This document shows positions 1 through 4,992 of a DNA stretch of 5,326 bases, one piece after another; position 1 is the first letter of the stretch; each line of letters opens with the position of its first letter. A program made the translations under genes and the position numbers. The notes under the pieces were generated by a model. It was given only the letters and a program-made list of their open reading frames with translations. It was not told where the DNA came from and did not search any database. Source of the stretch: Planctomycetaceae bacterium (lineage in GTDB: Bacteria > Planctomycetota > Planctomycetia > Pirellulales > UBA1268). Where the stretch lies: positions 1-5,326 of the forward strand of contig CANGIH010000208.1 of NCBI GenBank assembly GCA_947453875.1, given 5' to 3'.

Positions 1-125
1 ACAAGTGTCCCCCAGGGAAAACCGGTGCCGCACAGTCGCACGACGAGGCTCGTCACTCCGGCCCGGGCGAGCGAGCCCGCACCGCCGGCGATCGCCAGCA
101 CGATCCAGTGAAGCCACGGTGTCAT
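1..125 (-). CDS. crcB: CrcB/FluC fluoride ion channel, N-terminal part (truncated by window edge)
   Basis: This is the start of a small inner-membrane fluoride channel that exports F- and protects enolase and other fluoride-sensitive enzymes. Only 41 codons plus two bases are visible. The ATG at 125-123 begins MTPWLHWIVLAIAGGAG and continues to a FPWGTL segment at about residues 35-40. Two family signatures are visible: the glycine-rich first helix followed by an arginine (GGAGSLARAG, residues 14-23), matching the CrcB GGxxGAxxR pattern, and the (F)PxGT motif that precedes the usual VNxxG. The start has an AAGGG-type ribosome binding site (complement of about 132-136), 6-8 bases upstream. The gene is divergent from the small membrane protein at 302. 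The rest of the family's usual 110-130 residues lies outside the window. I am confident of the family, but whether the gene is intact cannot be judged here. Confidence 0.85.
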   Translation of the reverse strand, partial: MTPWLHWIVLAIAGGAGSLARAGVTSLVVRLCGTGFPWGTL

Positions 126-201
126 GTCGATTCCCTTCGCTCAAGCCCGGGGCGGCGGCGGACGCGGCCATCCTACCGACTGCTCCGCCCCCGACCGACA
201 C

Positions 202-223
202 CAACATCCCCCGCCCGATGTTG
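202..223. repeat. Perfect 7-bp inverted repeat, possible operator
   Basis: CAACATC at 202-208 is the exact reverse complement of GATGTTG at 217-223, with an 8-base C-rich spacer at 209-216. The right arm overlaps the candidate -35 box TTGCAG (221-226) of the rightward promoter, the usual place for a repressor site. It could equally be a chance palindrome; no regulator gene is visible in the window. Confidence 0.4.
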
Positions 224-250
224 CAGCGCGCGGCGGATCGGCCCTATAAG
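221..250 (+). promoter_or_regulatory. Candidate sigma70-type promoter for the 302-946 gene pair
   Basis: TTGCAG (221-226) and TATAAG (245-250) are separated by 18 bases. The -10 matches the consensus in five of six positions and stands out in GC-rich DNA; the -35 matches in only three. Transcription would start near 257, giving a leader of about 45 bases before the ATG at 302. Confidence 0.4.
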
Positions 251-254
251 ATGC

Positions 255-275
255 AAAGGGCGGAATAAAGGGCGG
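255..275. repeat. Tandem 9-bp direct repeat AAAGGGCGG
   Basis: AAAGGGCGG occurs at 255-263 and again at 267-275, separated by AAT, a 12-bp period. It lies directly downstream of the TATAAG box, so it would sit at or just after the transcription start. It may be a tandem protein-binding site or a leader element. Confidence 0.5.
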
Positions 276-301
276 GCCAAAGCCCCGCGAAAGGTTCGGT
301 T

Positions 302-445
302 ATGAACAGACACGACGCGTTGTTTCTCCTCTTTCTGCTCGTCTCCGCAGTGGGCATCCTCGTGGCTGCACCCGTGGCCGTTTCGATGATGGTCCGCTCG
401 GGAGCCGATGCCCTCGGCCGGATGGCGATCGAGCAGGGGCAATAG
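302..445 (+). CDS. Small single-span membrane protein, 47 aa, function unknown
   Basis: I do not recognise this protein. It starts MNRHDALFLLFLL and ends at TAG 443-445. Residues 6-30 form one uninterrupted hydrophobic segment (L7 to M30) long enough to cross the membrane. A short N-terminus with one Arg and one His precedes it, and a tail of about 17 residues with two arginines and an Asp/Glu/Gln-rich end follows. The start is supported by GAAAGG (289-294), seven bases before the ATG. The next gene begins 21 bp after the stop on the same strand, so the two are probably cotranscribed. Support for it being real comes from the ribosome binding site, the promoter candidate upstream, the hydrophobic composition and the tight spacing. 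Homology is not known. It could be a small subunit or anchor for the exported neighbour. Confidence 0.6.
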   Translation: MNRHDALFLLFLLVSAVGILVAAPVAVSMMVRSGADALGRMAIEQGQ

Positions 446-466
446 CCTCCCCTCCCTGAGGTTTCC

Positions 467-946
467 ATGGTCGGCAGCCTTCCGTTCCAACAGCATTCCT
501 TTCCCAGCCCGCGTGCCAACCGGGTTGGAGGCGCTCCCTCCGCGCGGTGCATCTGGGCAGCCACGGCCCTGTTGCTCTTGGCGGCTGCGCCCGCCGGCGC
601 GCAATCGGACGACGGCGAAGCGCCGCTTCGACGAGCGCCGCAGGGCACTCCCTTCGTGTTCGAGGTCATCGAGAGCCTGGATGCCTCCTACCTCGGGGAT
701 ACGCCGAGCCACGTCGGCCGCGACGGCGGGCTCGATGTGCGTCCCAACGTGGCCCTCGGCGATGCCGTCTACCGGCAGCCGGAAGAGGGCGGCGATGCCC
801 CACCGATCCGGGTGGGGACGGTCACGAGAGTGGTCTGGGAGCGGGTCAGCCGCAGCCTGACCGTCGAGTTCGATCCTGCGCCGTTGGTGCGGATCGCCGT
901 CGGCGACGAGGTGTGGGTCGATCTCAACCCGGCCCCGCTGCCCTGA
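467..946 (+). CDS. Exported protein of unknown function, 159 aa
   Basis: I do not recognise this as a known family. The chosen ATG has GAGG at 458-461 with a 5-base spacer. The N-terminus has an unusually long polar region (about 28 residues, several Arg), a hydrophobic core at about 29-41 (IWAATALLLLAAA) and an A-G-A|Q site, so signal peptidase I would cut after residue 45, leaving a mature chain of about 114 residues. The mature part looks beta-rich, with two similar short segments, ALGDAVYR (97-104) and AVGDEVWVDL (144-153), and between them IRVGTVTRVV (114-123) followed by SLTVEFDP (130-137). This Gly-Asp / VGxV / LxVxF spacing loosely recalls small beta-barrels such as the MCE (MlaD) domain, but the similarity is by eye and weak. 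It follows the 47-residue membrane protein by 21 bp and is probably in the same transcript. Confidence 0.7.
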   Translation: MVGSLPFQQHSFPSPRANRVGGAPSARCIWAATALLLLAAAPAGAQSDDGEAPLRRAPQGTPFVFEVIESLDASYLGDTPSHVGRDGGLDVRPNVALGDAVYRQPEEGGDAPPIRVGTVTRVVWERVSRSLTVEFDPAPLVRIAVGDEVWVDLNPAPLP

Positions 947-956
947 TTTCTCGCAG

Positions 957-989
957 ACGCGGACTGAACCATCACCCCTGCGTCCGCGT
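957..989 (+). terminator. Possible rho-independent-like hairpin after the exported protein gene
   Basis: ACGCGGAC (957-964) is perfectly complementary to GTCCGCGT (982-989), with a 17-base loop, 10 bp after the stop codon at 944-946. There is no T-run after it, so a classical intrinsic terminator is uncertain; it may instead block 3' degradation. An alternative pairing, GACTGA (962-967) with TCAGTC (991-996), uses part of the same left arm. Confidence 0.35.
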
Positions 990-995
990 ATCAGT

Positions 996-1011
996 CGGCC
1001 CGAACGGGCCG
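996..1011 (+). terminator. Strong GC hairpin, possible second element of the termination region
   Basis: CGGCCC (996-1001) pairs with GGGCCG (1006-1011) around a GAAC tetraloop, giving six consecutive G-C pairs. It follows the 957-989 inverted repeat by six bases. No U-tract follows. Together the two may mark the end of the 302-946 transcript. Confidence 0.35.
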
Positions 1012-1090
1012 CGGGGAACTCCTGCAGGGGCCCGTGCCGGCCCGGTCGCGCCCTGCCAGGGAAGCTCCGGCAGTCGCCCCCCCAGGTCGA

Positions 1091-1096
1091 TATACT
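1091..1096 (+). promoter_or_regulatory. hss: TATACT -10-like box ahead of hss
   Basis: TATACT lies 70 bases before the preferred hss start codon (1167) and is the only AT-rich hexamer in the 220-bp gap. A convincing -35 is not visible about 17 bases upstream (the sequence there is CGGCAG), so sigma70 recognition would depend on an activator or an extended contact. Transcription would start near 1103, giving a leader of about 64 bases that contains the 1128-1151 hairpin. Confidence 0.35.
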
Positions 1097-1127
1097 CTTC
1101 CCTCCCTCCCGGACGTCGCGCGGCGGC

Positions 1128-1151
1128 CGCGTGGGGATTCCGTTCCACGCG
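1128..1151 (+). promoter_or_regulatory. hss: Leader hairpin upstream of the hss start codon
   Basis: CGCGTGG (1128-1134) is perfectly complementary to CCACGCG (1145-1151), with a 10-base loop that could close one more G-U pair. It ends 15 bases before the ATG at 1167. An alternative GTG start at 1131 lies inside the left arm, which argues against that codon as the initiator. It could act on hss translation or mRNA stability; no known riboswitch class is recognised. Confidence 0.4.
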
Positions 1152-1166
1152 CCCGGCGGACACGCG

Positions 1167-2627
1167 ATGCTCGTCTTCCCAAACCGGATCCTGTTTGTCG
1201 GCTTCGGCGCCGTGGCCCGATGCACGCTGCCGATCCTCCTCGACCATGTGAAGGTCCCGCCGGAAAAGATCACGATCCTCGATTTCGAGCCGCTCGAATC
1301 GGCGATCCGCCCCTGGATGGAACGGGGCGTCCATTTTGTCCGCGAACGGATCACCCGCGACACGATGGGGGATGTCCTCGGGCGGCACCTCTCGGCCGGC
1401 GATCTGCTCATCGACCTGGCCTGGAACATCGACTGCTGCGAGATCGTGCAGTGGTGCCACCACCGGGGAGTTCTCTACCTCAACACGTCGGTGGAACTGT
1501 GGGATCCGTACGAGCACGCGGTGACAGCCAAACCGAACGAACTGACGCTCTACTGGCGCCACATGAACCTGCGGCGGATGATCGCCAACTGGAGCACGCC
1601 AGGCCCCTCGGCAGTCCTCGAGCACGGTGCCAATCCCGGCCTCATCAGCCACTTCACGAAGCACGCACTGCTCGACATCGCCAGCGCCTGCATCGAGGAG
1701 CGGAAGTTCACCGGCCGCCGGGCGGAATCGATCCGCGAGTTGGCCCGGACCCGCAGCTTCAACCATCTCGCCCACGAACTCGGCGTGAAGGTCATCCACT
1801 GCAGTGAGCGTGATACCCAGGTCTCTGATCGCCCGAAACAGGTGGACGAATTCGTCAACACATGGAGCGTGGAGGGCTTCCGCGAGGAGGGCACCACCAC
1901 CGCCGAGATGGGCTGGGGGACGCACGAGAAGGAGCTTCCCGACCGTGCGTTTGAGCACGAGGAGGGCCCGCGGTGCCAGATCGGGCTGGCCCGGATGGGC
2001 ATGAACACTTTCGTGTCGAGTTGGGTGCCGCACTACGAAATCATCGGGATGGTGGTCCGCCACGGCGAGGCCTTCAGCATCACCGAGAAGCTCTCGGTGC
2101 GCGACGATCACGGGGTGACGGTCTATCGACCCACCGTTCATTACGCCTACTGCCCGAGCGATGCCGCGATCGCCAGCCTCCACGAACTGCGGGGATACGA
2201 CTACGATCTCCAGCCGCGGGTGCGGATCATGACCGACGAGATCACGTCGGGCGCCGACATCCTCGGCGCCCTTGTCATGGGCCATCCGTTGACGAGCTGG
2301 TGGTGCGGCTCCGATCTCTCCATCGAGGAATCACGCCGGCTTGTGCCGCACCAGAATGCCACCACCATGCAGGTGGCGATCTCGGTCGTGGCCGCCTGCA
2401 TGTGGATGATCGAGAACCCGGAGAAGGGAGTCACCCTCCCCGACGACCTCCCCCACGAGTACGTTCTCGGGATCGCCAAGCCCTATCTCGGCAAGTTCAT
2501 CTCCACGCAATCCGACTGGACTCCCCTGAAGCGTTCCTACGACCCATTCCGCCGTCATGTCGCCGAACGGCGTGACCGAGACGATCCCTGGCAGTTCAAG
2601 AATTTCCTGCTCCCCGACGGAGGCTGA
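1167..2627 (+). CDS. hss: Homospermidine synthase
   Basis: Cytoplasmic NAD+-dependent enzyme that condenses two putrescines into sym-homospermidine with release of ammonia; it can also take the aminobutyl group from spermidine. From ATG 1167 the protein has 486 residues, close to the 477 of the Blastochloris viridis enzyme. A Rossmann dinucleotide site, GFGAVAR (12-18), opens the chain. Compared from memory with the B. viridis enzyme, the active-site residues are present: Asn156 in GANPG, Glu214 in SERDTQ, Trp233 in NTWSVEGF (19 residues after Glu214, the same spacing as E210/W229) and His299/Glu301 in RHGEA. The motifs YRPTVHYAY, LSIEE and the terminal DWTPL and DPWQF are also conserved. An in-frame GTG at 1131 would add 12 residues but lacks a ribosome binding site and lies in a hairpin; ATG 1167 has only a weak GGCGGA six bases upstream. 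The decarboxylase that supplies putrescine follows after 11 bp. Confidence 0.95.
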   Translation: MLVFPNRILFVGFGAVARCTLPILLDHVKVPPEKITILDFEPLESAIRPWMERGVHFVRERITRDTMGDVLGRHLSAGDLLIDLAWNIDCCEIVQWCHHRGVLYLNTSVELWDPYEHAVTAKPNELTLYWRHMNLRRMIANWSTPGPSAVLEHGANPGLISHFTKHALLDIASACIEERKFTGRRAESIRELARTRSFNHLAHELGVKVIHCSERDTQVSDRPKQVDEFVNTWSVEGFREEGTTTAEMGWGTHEKELPDRAFEHEEGPRCQIGLARMGMNTFVSSWVPHYEIIGMVVRHGEAFSITEKLSVRDDHGVTVYRPTVHYAYCPSDAAIASLHELRGYDYDLQPRVRIMTDEITSGADILGALVMGHPLTSWWCGSDLSIEESRRLVPHQNATTMQVAISVVAACMWMIENPEKGVTLPDDLPHEYVLGIAKPYLGKFISTQSDWTPLKRSYDPFRRHVAERRDRDDPWQFKNFLLPDGG

Positions 2628-2638
2628 TAGCAAGCCGC

Positions 2639-3775
2639 ATGACTCCCGCCACCCTGCTCAAGCTCGCCAAGACCCACGGCACGCCCCTGTTCGTCGTCGA
2701 TCACGCCGAACTGCGGCGCAATTACGCCACCTTCCGCAAGCACTTTCCCCGGGTGCAGATCTACTACGCCGTGAAGGTCAACAGCGATCCGGCCATCGTC
2801 GAGACCTTCTACAAGGCCGGCGGCAGCTTCGATGTGGCGAGCATGCAGGAATTTCACACGGTCCATCAGTTCATCGAGCACCTCCCGAAGAAGCAGCGGC
2901 AGGACTTCATCTGGGACAAGATCATCTACGCCAACCCGATCAAGCCGACGGAGACGCTCCGCGAGCTCGACCAGTACCGCCCCCTCGTCACCTACGACAA
3001 CCACGAGGAGGTGAAGAAGATCGCCAAACATGCCCCGCATGCCGGGCTCGCGCTGCGGATGCGGGTGCCGAACACCGGCTCGATGGTGGAGCTGTCGAGC
3101 AAGTTTGGCGCCCTCCCCGGCGAGGCGGTCGAACTGATCGAGTATGCCCATGAGCATGATCTCGTCGTGGAGGGGCTCTCGTTCCACGTCGGCAGCCAAT
3201 GCACCAACCCGCAGAACTACATTCAGGCCCTCCACCTCTGCGCCGGGGTGTTCGCCGAGGCGAAGAGCCGGGGCTTCGAACTCAAGCTCCTCGACATCGG
3301 CGGCGGTTTCCCCGCCGCCTACGACGAGAGCGTGCCGGAGTTCGGCACACTCGCCAAGACGATCAACCATGAGCTCAATCGTCTCTTCCCGGAGCCCATC
3401 GAGATCCTCGCCGAGCCGGGCCGCTTTCTCGTGGCATCGGCGGGGTGGGCGGTATCGAAGATCATTGGCAAGGCGTTCCGCAACGACAAAACCTGCTACT
3501 ACGTCAACGACGGGGTCTACCACACCTACTCCGGCGTGATCTTCGACCACTGCACCTACCACATGAAGAGCTTCAAGCGGGGGACGCCGAAGATGTGCGC
3601 CGTGTTCGGCCCCACCTGCGACGCGCTCGACACGATCAGCCTTGCCGAGCAGCTCCCCGACCTCGAGATCGGCGACTACCTCTACAGCGAGAAGATCGGC
3701 GCCTACTCCGCCGCATCGAGCACCCACTTCAACGGCTTCCCGCCGGCGAAGGTGGTGCACATCAACCAGAAGTGA
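2639..3775 (+). CDS. Ornithine decarboxylase, fold-type III PLP enzyme (alanine racemase-like barrel)
   Basis: Cytoplasmic PLP enzyme that most likely converts L-ornithine to putrescine and CO2, supplying the substrate of the preceding homospermidine synthase. It has 378 residues, the usual length of the compact bacterial group. The N-terminal barrel carries the PLP lysine Lys46 in YYAVKVN, His183 in HVGSQ, the phosphate-binding GGGF (221-224) and EPGR (259-262). The C-terminal beta domain has VNDGVY (289-294), the catalytic pair Cys327-Asp328 in GPTCDALD, and Tyr356 in GAY, 29 residues after the cysteine exactly as in mouse enzyme C360/Y389; FNGF follows. The start ATG lies 11 bp after the hss stop; GGAGG inside the end of hss (2619-2623) is the best ribosome binding site, although 15 bases away, so translational coupling is likely. 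Lysine decarboxylation as a side or main activity, or carboxynorspermidine decarboxylase, cannot be excluded from motifs, but the hss neighbour and the ODC-like GPTCDALD favour ornithine. It is unrelated to E. coli SpeC. Confidence 0.9.
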   Translation: MTPATLLKLAKTHGTPLFVVDHAELRRNYATFRKHFPRVQIYYAVKVNSDPAIVETFYKAGGSFDVASMQEFHTVHQFIEHLPKKQRQDFIWDKIIYANPIKPTETLRELDQYRPLVTYDNHEEVKKIAKHAPHAGLALRMRVPNTGSMVELSSKFGALPGEAVELIEYAHEHDLVVEGLSFHVGSQCTNPQNYIQALHLCAGVFAEAKSRGFELKLLDIGGGFPAAYDESVPEFGTLAKTINHELNRLFPEPIEILAEPGRFLVASAGWAVSKIIGKAFRNDKTCYYVNDGVYHTYSGVIFDHCTYHMKSFKRGTPKMCAVFGPTCDALDTISLAEQLPDLEIGDYLYSEKIGAYSAASSTHFNGFPPAKVVHINQK

Positions 3776-3795
3776 CCGGCCGCCGGATCGGTCAC
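3772..3795. terminator. Shared inverted repeat carrying both convergent stop codons
   Basis: GTGACCG (3772-3778) is perfectly complementary to CGGTCAC (3789-3795), with a 10-base GC-rich loop. The left arm contains the TGA of the decarboxylase (3773-3775). The right arm contains, on the other strand, the TGA of the methyltransferase (3794-3792). The non-coding space between the two genes is only 16 bp. The position suits a bidirectional terminator or 3'-end protector, but no T-run follows on either side. Confidence 0.5.
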
Positions 3796-4949
3796 GTCGG
3801 CGTCTCACCATCCTCCAGCTCCCATTCCCGGTGACCGTCTCCGCGGCCCCAGGTGATCTCGGCGGCCCCGTCGCGACGCACCGCCTCGATGACGTGGTAG
3901 TGCTTCACCTCCTCGCGGGCGACCGAGTCCCACTCCGTCGGCAGCTGTTCGAGATACCAGGACGGCTGCTTCGTCACCACGAGGAGGGTCCCCCCCGGCG
4001 CCAGTGCCCGCCGGGCCGTCTCCACGAACAGGGCGGCGATGCGGAAGTCGGCGTAGTAGGGGGGATTGGCCAGCGCCAGATCGTAGGTGCCTGGCTCCGG
4101 GACGTTACCGTGGGCCTCGAGTGCCACGGTCAGATTCGTCAGGCCGTTCGCCGTCGCCCCCCACCGCGCGCATTCCACGGCCCTTACGGCACTGTCGAAG
4201 GCATGAGCGATGACGGTGGGATCGCGGGCTGCCATTCCCAGCCCGACGCTCCCCGGACCACAGCCGATGTCGAGCACCCGTGTATCGGCGGCGACGTCGA
4301 CCGCTCCGAGGAGATGGCGGGCACCCGGATCGATCCGTCGGTGTGAAAAAACGCCGGGGCGTGTCATCGCCTTGAGGAGGCGACCGCGGTCGCGAAACAC
4401 CCCCTCGCAGGAGAAGTCACGGATCTTCGCCGGCTCGCGAGTCTTCTCGATGATGTAGCAGACGGTGTCGGATCCCGGCCTGACGCGGACAGTCTCCCCG
4501 GTGGCGGAGAGCTGCTCATGGAGCCAGCGGTCACGGGGATTGTCGGTGGAGACGACGAGCTTTCCACCGGGACGCATTTGGAGAATCGCCTGCTGCAGAA
4601 TATCGCGGGTCAGTTCTGCCTCGCCCCCGGAAGCGGTGGGGAGCACGACGAGATCGTACGGACCGGTTGGCATGTCGGCGGCACAGACCAGCTCGGCGCC
4701 GGCCGTTCCCGGAGTCTCCACGGCGGCCCGGGCGATGTCGTCGCGGGCCAAGTCGTGACGGAAGAGATCGAGAAACCACGCGGTGACCCGGGCCGCGGGA
4801 CGCTCGACGGCGAGGGTCCGTGCCGCCTGGGCCCGACCGAGGGTCGTGCAGAGGATGCGTTCGCCGGGCAGATCACGGGCGATGTCGAGCGCGTGGGCTT
4901 CAGCGGGACGGGGTGGGAGCGGCAGAGAATGTGGGGGAGTGGTTTCCAT
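3792..4949 (-). CDS. RsmC/RlmG-like rRNA (guanine-N2)-methyltransferase
   Basis: SAM-dependent methyltransferase expected to methylate the exocyclic N2 of a guanine in rRNA (G1207 of 16S for RsmC, G1835 of 23S for RlmG; which one cannot be told here). From the ATG at 4949-4947 it has 385 residues, like RlmG (378) and longer than RsmC (343). Residues about 20-165 form a degenerate methyltransferase-like domain (ILCTTLGRAQAA at 32-43, YDLVVLPTA at 98-106) of the kind that helps RNA binding. The catalytic MTS domain starts near 198 with GVFSHRRIDPGARHLL, then has SAM motif I VLDIGCGPGSVGL (225-237), the catalytic NPPYY (295-299) and LAPGGTLLVVTK (316-327). No Shine-Dalgarno is visible. An in-frame extension upstream to 5060 would overlap the sulfatase end and add an unrelated-looking segment, so I chose the inner ATG. 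The sulfatase ends 43 bp upstream on the same strand. Confidence 0.88.
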   Translation of the reverse strand: METTPPHSLPLPPRPAEAHALDIARDLPGERILCTTLGRAQAARTLAVERPAARVTAWFLDLFRHDLARDDIARAAVETPGTAGAELVCAADMPTGPYDLVVLPTASGGEAELTRDILQQAILQMRPGGKLVVSTDNPRDRWLHEQLSATGETVRVRPGSDTVCYIIEKTREPAKIRDFSCEGVFRDRGRLLKAMTRPGVFSHRRIDPGARHLLGAVDVAADTRVLDIGCGPGSVGLGMAARDPTVIAHAFDSAVRAVECARWGATANGLTNLTVALEAHGNVPEPGTYDLALANPPYYADFRIAALFVETARRALAPGGTLLVVTKQPSWYLEQLPTEWDSVAREEVKHYHVIEAVRRDGAAEITWGRGDGHREWELEDGETPT

Positions 4950-4992
4950 GGAGCTGATTAGAGCAGGAGGAACGGCATTGCACCCCTGCCGA
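4950..4992 (-). other. Intergenic spacer between sulfatase and methyltransferase genes
   Basis: This 43-bp spacer has a weak 5-bp inverted repeat (CGGCA at 4973-4977 with TGCCG at 4987-4991) next to the sulfatase stop, too short to call a terminator. No clear promoter or ribosome binding site is visible, so readthrough from the sulfatase gene into the methyltransferase gene is possible. Confidence 0.3.

Larger units (their letters stand above)
126..301. promoter_or_regulatory. Divergent intergenic region between crcB and the small membrane protein gene
   Basis: These 176 bp must hold the promoters for both directions. Visible elements are a perfect inverted repeat (202-223), a TTGCAG/TATAAG promoter candidate for the plus strand (221-250), a 9-bp direct repeat (255-275) and a short GC hairpin, GGGC-CAAA-GCCC, at 274-285 just before the ribosome binding site of the gene at 302. 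On the minus strand a TAGGAT box (complement of 170-175) is a poor -10 candidate for crcB with no matching -35. I looked for the fluoride riboswitch that often precedes crcB and did not find its conserved core. Confidence 0.5.

Noticed and set aside
126..240. Fluoride riboswitch upstream of crcB
   Set aside because: I read the minus strand for the conserved GGnGAUG...CUGAUG core and pseudoknot partners and did not find them; a covariance-model search would settle it.
1021..1061. Small palindromes CCTGCAGG, GGGCCC and CCCTG-C-CAGGG
   Set aside because: Short GC-rich palindromes are common at this base composition, and nothing ties these to a function.
1131..1166. GTG start adding 12 residues to homospermidine synthase
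   Set aside because: It has no ribosome binding site, sits in the arm of a hairpin and would add a non-conserved peptide. The conserved Rossmann start follows naturally from ATG 1167.
173..1429. Open minus-strand frame of 418 codons opposite the 302-946 genes and the start of hss
   Set aside because: Its product is Arg/Gly/His/Pro-rich with no recognisable domain, and it lies antisense to supported genes. Long antisense frames are expected in GC-rich DNA with strong third-position bias.
972..2285. Open minus-strand frame of 437 codons opposite hss
   Set aside because: It mirrors the codon structure of hss; the product has no motif and no ribosome binding site was seen.
2555..3811. Open minus-strand frame of 418 codons opposite the decarboxylase
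   Set aside because: It is antisense to a gene with a full set of conserved catalytic motifs. Its composition (Val, Asp, Glu, Arg, His) is the usual shadow of a GC-rich gene.
4958..4978. Minus-strand mini-frame of six codons (MPFLLL) before the methyltransferase
   Set aside because: Too short, without a ribosome binding site, and likely by chance.
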